A DNA stretch of 64,000 bases from Lithospermum erythrorhizon (lineage: Eukaryota; Streptophyta; Magnoliopsida; Boraginales; Boraginaceae), in contig JADFUC010000852.1 of NCBI GenBank assembly GCA_019722365.1, forward strand, positions 1,116,001-1,180,000, written 5' to 3'. Positions 13,903 through 25,800 of this stretch are shown one piece after another (positions within the stretch are counted from its first letter, which is position 1; each line of letters opens with the position of its first letter). Position numbers and translations under genes: made by a program. The notes beneath the pieces were generated by a model. It did no database searches and was not told the origin of the DNA. It was given only the letters and a program-made list of their open reading frames with translations.

Positions 13903-16900
13903 ATGCCGAGAAGTTCGAGGCACAAATCGCATAAGCAGTGTAAGCATAGCTCGAAAGGTTCAAGGGAGTATTCGGATTCTGAGGTGGAAGATGTTAAGAG
14001 GAAGGAGAGTGGATCTGGATCGGTTTCAGATAGGGTGGTAAAGGATTTGGGGCATTTGACGTCGGGTGAGAAGCGGAAACTGAGTTCCCAAGTGAAGGAA
14101 TTGAAGGATTTGAGTGGACATCGAAATGGGGATGCTGGCGATGAGTATGTTTCATCGAAGAGGCGTAAGGAGAAGGGAACAGATAAGAGTAATGGCGGGG
14201 ATAGGTGGAACGGTGGCGATGGGAGAGAAGGGGTTGAGAAGGAGAAAAAAGGCGAGAGCTTGAAAAACGATGGAGAGAAGGGTTCTAAATCGAGGGAAGC
14301 TAAGAGTGATGTGAAGAGCAGGAGTAGTAAGAGGCATGAGAGCGATTTAGATACGAAGGAGGATAATGGAGCTCTTTTAGAGGAGAAAGAATATAATAGA
14401 AGTGGTAGTCGGACGGAAAAGAGGAAGTCTGAGAAGGAGAAAGATGGCAAGGATAATAAGGAATCGAGGGAAAAGGAGCGTGGTTCTGAGAAGGAGAAGA
14501 AAGGTGTGGAGAGTGGGCGTAGTAATGAGGTGAATGTAGGTGGGGATGTTATGAGGAAGCAGGATATGCGATTAGATGAGGTTGGTGAAGATGGGCTCGT
14601 AAAAAGAAGCAGAAATAATGCTGGTAAGGTAACTTGTAACTGTGGTGATTGGTTCATATTTTTTGGAGCTAAATCTCGATGTTGGTTTGTATATCAAGTT
14701 TAGTATCTTATTAAACCAGCTTCATGTAATTCCTCTGATGTTTTGTTAGTAAAAATTTATGTGTGAAGTTTGAACGGACCGTAATGGAATGAGGATTAGG
14801 AGTTAAGTGAAACACCTAATTTATTGATGACTCAGGAGTCAGGATACAGAAAGGAGTCCACCCGATTACTTACAGGGGTTGGTGGTTTTTGTGAATCATA
14901 TTATAGGATTTCCGTATTGTGTTAGAGGAGATCCTGCATTAGTGATGGCCAGAGACGACATGATATCCTACTAAAGTTGATTTTGCTTGTCGTTTCATCT
15001 TTTGCCTTCCTTATTCATTCTGGGTTTTAGTTGTTTGTTGAACTAGTTTATGGGATTAATTGAGGATATGACCCAACATAGAGGTGAATGGCGACGTTGT
15101 ATTCATATAGCCGATCCCATTTAATGGGATAAGGTTTGGTTTGGTTTAACTAGTGTAGATGTTCTAAGGGTGAGGTCATAAGAACCACATCAGTATGATT
15201 ATTAGAAATAGGCCTTTAACTAAAACTTCCTCCTAGACTGTGGAAATGGGAAAAAAAATCTCATGATCCATTCTGCTAATTTCTTCATGTATTTCTTTCA
15301 TTGGTGCCATAGATTTTCAGTTATCTGTATAGCAGTTGCCTTTATGATGAGCTATGTACTTGAGAAGAATAATGATAATTTACTAGAATAAAGTTAGCTT
15401 TTTGTCTATATGTTACCTTATCTTTATTTTTTTCAACCTTAAGTGTTTTGGAAAGATTTATAGTTTGTAAATTTTGTGAGTATTTGCAAATGGAAATAGT
15501 TTCATTGAGTTCTAAAGGTGAATAGTTTATATGAAAATAGTTGTGGCCTTTTATAATTGCTACAGTTTCTCCAAAGTTATCAGTTTTGTTATTGTATAGT
15601 TATCTCGTGCTGGGTGTTTATATATGAAGGTATTATAGTTTACTAATTGTAAGACATTACATCTATACTGTATCTCTCGGTCCTACTCTTTCTTATTTTC
15701 ATATTGGTATAGATTATGATGGATATTGTGCTTAAATTCTATGTTTTAAGTTTTGCTGATCCAGATCCTTGTGTTCATCATGTATATGTCTCATTGTAGA
15801 GTTCCCTTCACCGGATGAGATGAGAAATGTTGAGATAGACGAGAAAAGAGCAAGGAAAAAGAAAGAAAGCAGTGGAGATTTAGATAAATATCAAGATGAT
15901 ATCAAAGATGGCGGCGTAAGGCGTTTATCATCAAGAAGTGAACGTGTCAAGGAAGGAAGATCTCTAGATGAAAAGATCAAACAAGGGTGTTACAGAGATA
16001 AATACTATGAAGATGTTGACAAGGATGTGAAGTATCATGATGATCTAGAAAAAGATAGTAAGCATCGGGAGGATAAGTATAGGGATGATGGTGACCGAGA
16101 TAGTCGGCATAGGGATGATGTTGATAGAGATGGCCGGAGGAGGGAGGATAAGTATCGAGAAGATAGTGGCAGAGATGCTAAACGCAGAGATGATAAGCAT
16201 CAGGGAGAAAGTGAAAGAGATTATCGGCGCCGGGATGACAAATATCGAGATGATGGCGAGAAAGAAAACCGACGCAAGGATGAGAAACATAGGGAAGATA
16301 TTGAAAAAGAAAGTAGACACAGTGACACTAGGTATTATGATGACGCAGATAGAGATGGTAGACATAAGGTTGAGAGATTTAGAGATGCTGACAGAGATAT
16401 CAGGCACAAAGAAGATAAGTATCGCGATGACTATGAAAGAGAGAATAGACATCGGGATAAAGTAGGAGATGAGGTTGACAGAGAGAAGAGGTTTAGAGAT
16501 GGAAAATATAGAGATGATCGTTTGCTGAAAGATCGCTCAGGTGACAAGTCTGACAGCAAGCGCCCGAGGGATGAGAACCATGTTTCAGGTTTTCATCCTA
16601 GAAAGTCAAGCCTTTATGATGATAGTGATGACAGGATGTCAAGGTACAAGGAGGATCTTGCAGAGAAGCACTCCTCCGGACAAGGACGAGGGGATTTCAC
16701 CAATGAACGAGGAAGGTCAACTTCAAAGATTGCCGATTCTGATACTTCTGCGACTCATTATAGAAGACAGAGTTCTCCAAGTTCAGGTTCTCATGTTATA
16801 AGTAATCAATACAGGTTAGTATGAGCAATATTTTTCTCTCTATTAATTAGTCCACCTTGTGTGATACTATTAATAAGACAATCCACATCTTTAAGCAAAA

Positions 16901-19900
16901 AATACCACTAATCTAAAAATGCCGAACAATACTAATATCGTTAGTGTTAGTTCAAGACGACAAACCCGATTTAGGTATCTTTCACAATTTAGAGTAGATC
17001 CTATGCATCTCCATCATCGTTATGAATTAGAGAATAGTTGCCTTGGGATCGCATGACATATTCCATGTTTCATTTTCTGATAGGCTGATACATTACTACA
17101 CACTCCCTTTGTATAACTGTGTGATTAGTTACTTTAAATTAGAATTTTTTATATATATTTAAAATTCAGAAGTTGAAACTCTTTATTGGTGTGTCATATC
17201 TAAAACCAATTGTTACTGATGATCTGGCCCTTGAATAGTTTCTCTTTCTTCACATGGTCGACATGTGGGGAGAGCAGTTTGCCTGTGTCCAATTATTGGG
17301 ACTGTATTAGGATGTGTTGTTTTTCTTTAAATAACTGTTATTTGTTGATTTGAATTTTTTTTATTTGTTAGTCATTTTTCTTGCAAATCATGTCCTTTTA
17401 ATGATGACTCTTCTAACATTTTGATATATATCCTTTCTTGCCTTCCCATGGTAGGCTATCAAAGCAAGATGAGCCAACGTACAAGGACTATGGTGTGACC
17501 CCTTACAGAGAACATGAGAAGAAACATCTTCAGAGAGATGATGCCAATTCCGGTGAGTTAGCAGCTGAAAGGCGTATTAGACCTGATGCTCGTGCATCTC
17601 CTATGCCATTGATGGACAAGTCTCCGTCATCAACAATGTCTGAACGGAGGCACTCCAGGACTGATGTTCGACGTAATCTTGATGTTAATGAATCTGGGCG
17701 GAGGTATGGCAGTTCCAGGGATGGAAAAGACTTTCCTGGTAGAGAAGCCAGAGGGAATCGTGATGCCATGGAGACATTTCCAGGAGATGAGTTTTCCCAA
17801 GTAGATGGTGATAATGGGTCCGTATCTTCTCCTTTTGCAAGGAGTGGTAATTTATCAAATAGTGCCAAGTCTCTTTTACCTCCTCCCCCCTTCAGAACAG
17901 GGGTTGATAGCCCTTTACCATTTGGAATGTCCGATGACGATAGCAGAGGCAAGTCAATCAATCGTCATAGGAGACTTGGGGATACTAGCATGGGGAGAAT
18001 GCATGGTAATTCTTGGAGAGGGGCACCGAATTGGTCATCACCAGTGGCAAATGGTTTCATGCCCTTTCAACATGGTCCGCCACCTGTTGGTTTTCATCCT
18101 GTGATGCATCAGTTTCCTGCTCCACCTCTATTTGGGGTTAGACCTTCGATGGATCTAAACCATCATGGACTTCCTTTCCCTGATGTTGATAGGTTTTCTG
18201 GTCATGTACGTCCTATGGGATGGAGAAATTTAGTAGATGACTCATGTCCACCCCCATTACATGGATGGGATGCAAATAGTTCTGCTTTCAATGAAGATTC
18301 TCACCTCTTAGGAAGGCCAGACTGGGACAATAGTAGGATTCCTGTTGGTGTGAAGACTACAAGTGCAAGTACTGAGATGACCACTTCTGAAAAACAGAAT
18401 ATTTCAATGCAAGAGGAAGCTGATGACTATATAGCTGGCCAGTTTAGTAAACAGTCTCAGCTTGTTAATGTTCGACATGATCACCAGGCTGATAGCACTG
18501 AAGTTGGTCCCCTGAATGGATCTATAGAAAAGGAAACATCTGAACCTTCTCCCAAATTCGGGGAGATCTCTTCTACTGAGGGGAAATTTAAGAAGGATGA
18601 TCATCATCTGTGCCGTGCATACCTTTCCAAGCTGGACATTTCGGCAGATCTTGCTGGACCTGAATTGTATGAACAGTGTGCTAAGTTGCTTGGTGTGGAC
18701 CACAATTTGCTTTTTGATGTTGACGAGTCTAAAATCTTATATTTGGAGGTAAAGGTGAAACCTGCTACGCGCTTCCATACATTAATTGAGTTAATTCATA
18801 TACTGTATTTGGTGGGCACTCAAATTTTTGCTGTTCTATATCTTAGGAGGCTGTGGATGGGAAGGCAGCTTCCAATAAAGTGCCAAGCACCTTTGTTTTC
18901 ACTGCTACAGATGACTCTGTATTTGAGGTACATGAACTACTCAAACACACACACACGCACAATTTTTTTATATTTTTTTTAACACACACACATTGTTGAT
19001 ATTACTTGAATATGGCAAAATATTGTTTTAGAAGGATAAAGTTGTATCCTGTAGATTAAGGTTACTACCTTAATATGATCTCCATTACACTTCCAGAGGG
19101 AATGTCACCAATTAAGGCTGACTTGGCAGTTTAATTTTCTTCTTTTTGAGACTTAAGTGCTTTGTTGGTTGAGAAATGCAATATAATTTTGCTTTCTGAA
19201 GTTTATTTTCTTGATGCATTTTCAGAAAGCCATGATGCTTTATAAGAAGCATAAAGAGGAGTTTAAGTTCATCAAGCTGGATTCACCGCCACCTTCTGGT
19301 GTGGAAAATGCTCTTCCAATTCTATGTGGGGAGACTATGAGTAATAAGAAGGACGTGGCAGTTGAAGAAATGGAGGTGGCTGCTGCTGATCTAGAGCAAA
19401 TTGATCTTCCTAATATCAGCCAAGAAGTCAAGGAGCCTAATGGCGTTGAGAATGTGGAAGCGGCTTTGATCCCCGATAGTCAGAACAGAGTTGCTGATTT
19501 GCTGGTGGATAAATCAGAGGTTTCTGTTTGTGCGACAAGCAATACAAGCATGGAGGTTCAAGTTTCTTCAGATATTGAGGCGCGGGATATCAATACAAGC
19601 ATGGAGGTTCAAGTTTCTTCAGATATTGAGGCGCGGGATATCAATGACAATGTGATTGAAGACAATTTGGGACTAGAAGCAGTCGATTCCCCTGCCATTG
19701 CTGTTGAAAATGAGATGACCATATCGAGTGATGCTACTCTGACGAGCGATATGCTTATCAGTAGTATCCAGGAAAAAGAGGGGATGGATGTTAAATGTGG
19801 TCTTGCTCAAATTTCTGATGTTCCTGAGGCAGTGATGCCAGAGTCAATTGAGTCTGAGTCGGTTAATTTAAGTCGGATACATCATTCTCCTGAAAGTACA

Positions 19901-19906
19901 CATTGA
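13903..19906 (+). CDS. HIZ2: ZC3H13/HIZ2-like charged nuclear protein (m6A writer accessory)
   Basis: Five exons, 13903-14623, 15800-16814, 17455-18748, 18847-18927 and 19226-19906, join without a stop into 1263 residues. The start ATG has a good context (GCCATGC) and gives the conserved opening MPRSSRHKSHK. Residues 1-240 are rich in K, E, S, G. Exon 2 encodes a long run of imperfect RHREDKYRDD-type repeats. Exon 3 holds proline-rich and MPF/GPPP-like segments, then a conserved LDISADLAGPELYEQCAKLLG block. Exon 5 opens with KAMMLYKKHKEEFKFIKL. Plant genomes label this family 'zinc finger CCCH 13-like', and the Arabidopsis member HIZ2 binds the HAKAI part of the m6A writer. I see no CCCH finger here, so the label reflects relationship, not a finger. 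Function is inferred from the family. A 17-residue perfect duplication sits in exon 5. Confidence 0.75.
15045..15150 (+). mobile_element. SINE-like fragment (Au-like tail) in HIZ2-like intron 1
   Basis: This contains GACCCAACATAGAGGTGAAT, TTCATATAGCCGATCCCATT and TAATGGGATAAGGTTTGG. It is the same repeat as at 11060-11170 and closer to the pattern I remember for plant Au-type SINE 3' ends. It lies in the 1.2-kb first intron, sense to the gene. Confidence 0.55.
15960..16540 (+). repeat. Coding RD/RE-rich repeat array in HIZ2-like exon 2
   Basis: About a dozen imperfect units of 11-17 codons on the theme [H/R]R-[D/E]-D-K-Y-R-[D/E]-D-x-[D/E]-R-[D/E] are encoded back to back. At the DNA level the words GATAAGTATAGGGATGA and GAGATAGTCGGCAT recur with changes. 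Alternating basic and acidic residues of this type occur in RNA-processing proteins and mediate condensation or RNA/protein binding. The other two forward frames stay partly open over this stretch, which is a by-product of the repeat. Confidence 0.8.
19541..19642 (+). repeat. Perfect 51-bp tandem duplication in HIZ2-like exon 5
   Basis: Bases 19541-19591 and 19592-19642 are identical. The unit is 17 codons (NTSMEVQVSSDIEARDI) and keeps the frame. Absence of any difference between copies suggests a recent event or an allele with variable copy number. Confidence 0.95.
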
Positions 19907-20334
19907 GACAATTTATAAGCTTTTTGAATTGTTGCTCATTTTGTTTTCTTTCATTCAGTCCGTGTTTGTTTCTTTTATTTGCTAGTTAATAAAATTTTAT
20001 GTTATTCCGGTCCTGCCTGTGTTGTTCCTTTTTGGTGTCTTCTTGTCCGCAGATCTGCCTCGATTTGGCCTCTGCTGCGCCTCGTGTCCGGGGGTTATCA
20101 GGTACTCATATCCCACCCCACCCCACCATTATATTTTAGAATTACTTTTTATTTTTAGTTTCTTCAACTTTTTTCTATATTTCAATTTGCAAGAAAGTTT
20201 CCTAAACTTTTATACTTCAATTTGCAAGAAAAATTCCTAAAATTTGATGTCTTCATTTTAGAAAATGTACAGTATCATCTTTTAGTTGGGGTTTGTTCGG
20301 GGTTTTCTATTCATTTGCTTTGTTAATACGGCCT

Positions 20335-20580
20335 TTAAGAGCATGTACATGAGTACATCAGCTCTCCTAATTTTTTTTTTCTAAAATGCACTCATAATTA
20401 TTATTTTTTGTATTTTATACTTTAACAGCTTTCCTATTATTTATCCAAAACATAAAAATCAAGTATTTAATAATAAAAAAGAAAAGATAAATAATATAGG
20501 GAGCGATATAAATTTGATGTGTCTAAATTTTTGTAGGGGCTCAAGTTATATTAGGATAGCTGAAAAAATATCAGTTTATT
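20335..20580 (-). mobile_element. GAGCATGTACAT-family MITE, inverted copy
   Basis: It starts with AGAGCATGTACATGAGTAC and carries AAACATAAAAATCAA, AAGATAAATAATATAGGGA and GGGGCTCAAGTTAT. In reverse complement the same blocks appear in the same order at 39915-40205. Length is about 240 bases, with no ORF. Confidence 0.65.
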
Positions 20581-20705
20581 AATTTTTTTTTAAAAAATAG
20601 CCCCTATTATAATTTATTTTTATGGTAGGTGATGTATGTCCTCTCGATATAATAGTAACACCAGGTTTATGTGAGACAAATCGACACCTTAGAGATCGGA
20701 TAAAA

Positions 20706-21783
20706 CTATTTAGATGTGACTTTGTTTTTGCTTGTATCATACATCGGGTTAATGTAAACTCCGATAGATCCCATGTCTCCGGTAAAACAGTGAAAAGTTC
20801 CATGAAATCCAGCAAATAAGCTGCCATCCCCAAGCTGAAAACTGAAGGGAGTACTTGAATCATACGTGGCCTTGTTGCAAAATTAAGTGATGAAAGAATT
20901 CCAAGGCTCATTATTTCTTATTAGGAGACAGAATTATTTAGAAGTGCTCATTATTTGAAATAAAAAATCTTAATTTATTTCTATAGATACGAAGAGTGAT
21001 TGATGATTTTGCTTCAAGAAATGTCTGGAGAATTTCAATTTTTAAATGAATGTTTTATTTTTTCCAACAAAACTTTTAATGAATATTGAATGAAATTGGA
21101 TGGCTACTTATTTTTACATGAAAAAAAAATATTAATAAATTTAATAAAAGGGTTTTATTTTGTATCTTGACACATGTCTCCTATTATTTATGAGACGGTC
21201 CTAGTGCCCTACTTAGAAATGAAGTATATAATGAATTAATAAGAACACGCATTTAAGTAAAGATATGTTCAATATATAATAGGGATAAAACTTTAAAAAA
21301 TAGATAATGAAAATACACATTTTTTTTTATCAAAGCATGAAACTACACTGAAAGTGAAGAACAACTAAGTACTTAACAACAAATAAAATATGGAGGGATT
21401 AGAAAACATATGTGATATGTTTACCAAGTATAAATGTTGGCCTCCAAGACGTACTTAATCCAGTAGTTACACTAAAATAAATTTTTTAATCAAACAAATA
21501 CGGAGCAAATGTTTACTCAGTAGCCAATTTAATTAAATATAGATTAAGTTAAAGAGGAAGTAATTACCACAGCGAAGTTGTCAGAATCAGCATTTTTACC
21601 ATGTTTCTCGCTCAAAACATAGTTACCATTTTCGACATAAACAAATTGAATTGCCTGAATATTAAACTTCTTATTATAAGTAACAAAAATCTTTGCAATA
21701 TTTGCTCTTCCACGGTCGTCCCAAGATTGATGACCACGTTTCTCATAGGGTAATGCCAATTTGATGAGGCTTGATGTATCCAT
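20706..21783 (-). pseudogene. Jacalin-related (mannose-binding) lectin pseudogene
   Basis: Jacalin-type lectins bind mannose or related glycans and are often stress induced. Exon 1 (21783-21568) reads MDTSSLIKL...SWDDRGRANIAKIFVTY...IQFVYVENGNYVLSEKHG and ends at a plausible donor. The C-terminal half lies at about 20931-20706 and reads EPWNSFIT, SLNFAT and KATYDSSTPFSFQLGDGSLF followed by AGFHGTFHCFTGDMGSIGVY. These three pieces are in different frames, so at least two frameshifts separate them. About 25-30 residues of the mid-domain are not found between 20931 and 21568. The domain is clear; the copy is broken. Confidence 0.8.
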
Positions 21784-22069
21784 TAATTATGTTTCTATAA
21801 CCTTTTTTTTCTTCTAACAATAGAAGTTATAAATTACATACAATATAAGACACTAATTAAATTTTAATCTAAACAAATGAGAGCTACTTACCTTATCAAA
21901 TTTTTATTCAACCCTATAAAATAAAATTATTAAGAAATAGACGAGTTTTTTTTAATTGGATAATTGGATAGAAGGAAAAGATAATTAAAGGTTTCTTTTC
22001 TCATTCCTCATCTATAAATATCCAAATTTTAATGCCCCCTACTTACCTTATCGAGTATTTCCGAAATAC

Positions 22070-22074
<5 letters not shown>

Positions 22075-22142
<68 letters not shown>
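22075..22142. repeat. (TA)n microsatellite
   Basis: A nearly pure run of TA dinucleotides about 68 bases long in AT-rich intergenic DNA. The spurious YI-repeat reading frame over it is not a gene. Confidence 0.95.
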
Positions 22143-22145
<3 letters not shown>

Positions 22146-22299
22146 CGTGAACTCGTGATTTCATATATGTATAGAATTATTTTACTATTATATGTTAAAT
22201 GAGACCTAAAATGAGACCAAAAAGACGAAATGGACACAAAATTTATATATATCTGTGGATAAAATAACAATGTGGAAAACAAGATCAAAATTCTCTACA

Positions 22300-22352
22300 A
22301 TGACATTGTAGAGCAATTGAAGGATGCGGGTTCGATTCCCGCTATTCGCCCA
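22300..22352 (+). ncRNA. 3' half of a tRNA-like sequence (Gly-like, organelle-type)
   Basis: The T arm GCGGGTTCGATTCCCGC at 22326-22342 is a perfect stem-loop with the pol III B-box, followed by an acceptor-like ATTCGCCCA. The 5' half with a matching acceptor strand and anticodon stem is not present just upstream. The 3' half resembles chloroplast tRNA-Gly, so it may be a fragment of inserted plastid DNA. It is not a functional tRNA gene. Confidence 0.45.
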
Positions 22353-22380
22353 AAATAAAATTCTTTTTTGACTATGATCA

Positions 22381-22412
22381 GCCCGTGATAGTATAGTGAT
22401 TCTACCCTCACC
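22381..22412 (+). ncRNA. 5' half of a tRNA-like sequence (Asp/Glu-like)
   Basis: GATAGTATAGTGATTCTACC resembles the D-arm and A-box region of eukaryotic tRNA-Asp or tRNA-Glu, and CCCTCACC follows where an anticodon stem would start. Homology then stops. It lies 29 bases after the tRNA 3'-half fragment. Too short to be certain. Confidence 0.3.
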
Positions 22413-25300
22413 CCCAAAATATTAATTAGTAATTAATTAAATTACGAGTTAACATAGTCAAACTGTAATTTATTTGACAAAACAAGATGTTGTAGAGATT
22501 TCAACTCCGTGACCTCAAGGTTATGAGTCTTCATGAGCTACCAAACCTGCTTTTACCTCGAAATAAGAGAAGAACTGAAAACTAATGTATTGCCAAGATT
22601 TAATGCACCTTTGTATGTGATGAAAAAAGAGGAGGAGATTGGAAGGTGAAACGATTTATATTATCCATTAATTGCATGCTTTTACTATTTAGTTAATGAC
22701 TATTACTCCCTTTGGTTTTTTTTAGTTGTCATTCTACCAAAAAAAATTTGTTTTAAAATACTTATCAGTTTGAAATTCTAATGCAATATTTGATTGAGTT
22801 TCCTTTTAGGCCCTTATTTAATGTATTCAAAATTACATTGTGAATAGACAAATTCTCCTTTCATGTTTAATGCTTATAATATCAATACATTCATTAAATT
22901 ATTATTCTATTTATTGATTAGAGATATAGATGTAAAATATCATTCATTCTTAATTGATTCTTAATTAACTTAAAAATAGTTAATATGACCCTTGTAACTC
23001 CACCTTACTTCATAATTTGTAGTTTCAAAGCTCTTCATAAAGGTTCAAACCTTAATCCAAGGGTCCTATGCTATTCATATACTTGAGCGATACGTAGGAG
23101 GTAAATAGTGGAAAGTGCCTCAAATAATTAATATACTGATAGTTCTATATAAACCAACTCATACAAAATTGCTCCTAAGAGGAGTGGAATCCATTATAAT
23201 ACAAAATATGCCTCAATCGGGACTTACGAGTATAATTCATAGTTTTGTTGAAACAAAAACATAAATATGACATGATTCCCATATTGGACATATAATACAA
23301 AATAATGTATTGTTTAAGGTAATGGAAGATGAATATTTTCTAATTATCTAAACACACATGTATAATTCACGTTGTATAGTCGATTTTAGAAATATTTATA
23401 TATGTGCTTGAGGTGAGCTACATCGAGTGGATTACTCATTTTGGCTTGAGGGAGCAAAGGTTAAAAGCTCCCACGATGTCAGATGTGAAGAGAGATCCCT
23501 CAAGTCTTAACTTACTCACAATCACGAATAGCGGGATCATATGCGTTTAGTATGATTGATGTTTCTATCAAGATTAATATTTCCTATTCTATAATAGATG
23601 ATTGTTTAAAATTTTTTTAAAAAAATTTCACAATAGTTAATCGTTTACAACTTCAATGTGATTTTAATTTTGATGAACTTCAATGTAGCCCGCACCCCAA
23701 ACCATTACTCTACATGAAAAGTTTCATAGTACTTTAAAATTACTTTTTATGGGATAAATATATAATGATTGATTTTTTTTTTTAATGATTGTAGGATATA
23801 GTAACAAACTATTATAACCCCTTAATAAAATACTTTATTCCTAGATAATCATCTATTATGAAACAAATGGAATATTATCTTAATGAGCATTATGCATTCA
23901 CTCAATACTCACCCACAAACTTTAATTGTAATATCTAAAAACCTCAACGAATTTATAGAGGATCATAAACAAGAAATAAAATTCCCAAATAATAGACAAA
24001 ACTTTGAACAACCAAAAAATGCTACAAATGCTAAAAGAAAATAATATTAATCCATCCCTTTTTCAATAGTCAAAATTAACTTTGTTGTCTTATATAACAC
24101 ACACAACTTAGATTTGAATCAAATGATTATATTAGTTATAAAGTATATTGAAAATACTATATATTAATATATTTTCACAAAAAAATTATACAACACATTA
24201 ACAAATGTGCGAACTTAATAAAAATTTAAATTAGAGTTGTAGAGTGTGAATTATTGTAGCTAGATTATGTGATTTGGATGCATTTCATTATTTTTGAGTT
24301 GGGAGTTATAGATCAATCTATCATCGAACAAATCTGATATATTACTCGACCAATTTGAAAGAAAAAAAAATGTATTTCTATGGTTGACTTAAAAAAAATA
24401 CAAAACTTCATAATACTATAATATTTCAATGTATTTTATTATTAGCATAATAATTTTTATTTAAATTAAAATTATATGTATTGTTAATGTTATAAAATTT
24501 ATTAATTTGAAAAATTCATAAACAAACTAGCTAAAATAGGTTATAAATGTTAATTTGGACAATTAGGGTATACCCAATAACATCAACTTATTAGTTTCCA
24601 TCTACCTCTAAATATATGTTTTGCACAATAACACACAATTCAAATAGATTCATGACTTCTGGTCATTATTGTACGGTGTATAACTATGATACCTCTATTT
24701 ATATTTTTACAACAATGACAACATGAATTCATGATATAATAAAAACTATAGTATATATAAACAATCATTTGATATTATCATATTCCCTTCCGAAATAGTT
24801 ACATTCTTCTTGTCGTAAAAAAAATATCATTTTATCTTCTAGTTCTTCTTTGTGTCCTTAGATGATATCACTCATCTTATTGAAGACGAGTCCATATGTC
24901 TGTCAAACTTAAATCATGGATATTCCTCTTAACCAAGAGGAGAGTCTCACACTCTTATGGTGCAAGATTGTGATAGATGTTTCATGGCTTATTTCTAGTT
25001 TCTTTTTCAAGTTTTATATAAATAATTTTTACATCCTTGATTTGTTTATTGCTGCACAACTTGATTGCAGTGATTTATTTCTTTTTCTCATTCACGCAGT
25101 CAACATGAATGCTTGATTATTAGGCTATTCAGTTTCCCTAAATGTTAAGACATTCACTTACGTTTGACAATAGAAGAAGTATTTTAATTGAGCTAATAAA
25201 AGCCAAGTCTCATTTTGTTCTATTTAGTTGTTTTAGAATAATGCTAGCCTCATAACTCTCACATTTTAATCATAGGATAGTTGTGGAAAACTGATGGAAG
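22413..25300. other. AT-rich intergenic DNA without recognisable genes
   Basis: Only short reading frames without family signatures occur here. A slightly less AT-rich patch at 23040-23540 includes GGCTTGAGGGAGCAAAGG-like text that could be a repeat terminus, but nothing could be assigned. Confidence 0.5.
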
Positions 25301-25317
25301 AGACTTAATTATACGCA

Positions 25318-25415
25318 ACAACGTTATTATTATTTTTTTGCTACTATTATAGTTAGTGATGAACGATATTTTATTTTTTAAATTTATAAATATCTTTTAT
25401 TAGTGATAACAAATA
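25318..25415 (+). mobile_element. Partial copy of the foldback MITE found at 27058
   Basis: TGCTACTATTATAGTTAGTGATGAA and the following ATATTTTATTTTTTAAATTT match the left arm of the element at 27058-27218 with few changes. The right arm is missing or highly diverged. Confidence 0.6.
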
Positions 25416-25479
25416 TTTTGGATCTATTACTTAAACAAATGTGTGTAAACAATTAGAAAGTATTGAAGGTATAGTACTT

Positions 25480-25800
25480 TTTGCTATATTTTCAATAAAT
25501 TTTTTATCAAATACATTATTATATGTGGTATCAGAGCATACCTTGATCTTGTGTTTAAACTTGATGGTAAATCATTCTATTTTTGTCATCATATTTAATC
25601 AAATTTAATTTATGTCTTGTAAATGCTCGAAACCATGATTTACAAAATTTTAGTTGCAAGGAATATATGACGTATCTTTTAATTGTTAATATTTTACATT
25701 GCGCAATATTCTAGAATATGCTGATTTTAAAAATGAGATGATCGATGCTTCTCATGTTGGTATGTCTAATTTTCCGACTTGGAATAAACTAAATTAAAGT
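25480..25800 (+). mobile_element. Copia-type LTR end with primer-binding site and gag trace
   Basis: TGGTATCAGAGC at 25526-25537 is the classic primer-binding site complementary to initiator tRNA-Met used by plant copia elements. Downstream, broken coding traces (for example around 25740-25790, ending in an NFPTWNK-like block) lie where gag is expected. No complete LTR or polyprotein remains. Confidence 0.55.

Noticed and set aside
13797..14657. 286-codon open frame on the minus strand
   Set aside because: It is the antisense shadow of HIZ2-like exon 1. Its leucine/serine/proline composition simply mirrors the lysine/glutamate-rich sense codons.
16045..16465. Long open frames in both strands over HIZ2-like exon 2
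   Set aside because: They arise from the repetitive GAT/GAG/AGA codons of the real frame and have I/S- or M/I-rich nonsense composition.
17530..17961. 143-codon minus-strand frame
   Set aside because: Antisense of HIZ2-like exon 3; no domain, and the sense frame is clearly coding.
22070..22288. 72-codon frame with an isoleucine-tyrosine repeat
   Set aside because: It is a translation of the (TA)n microsatellite.
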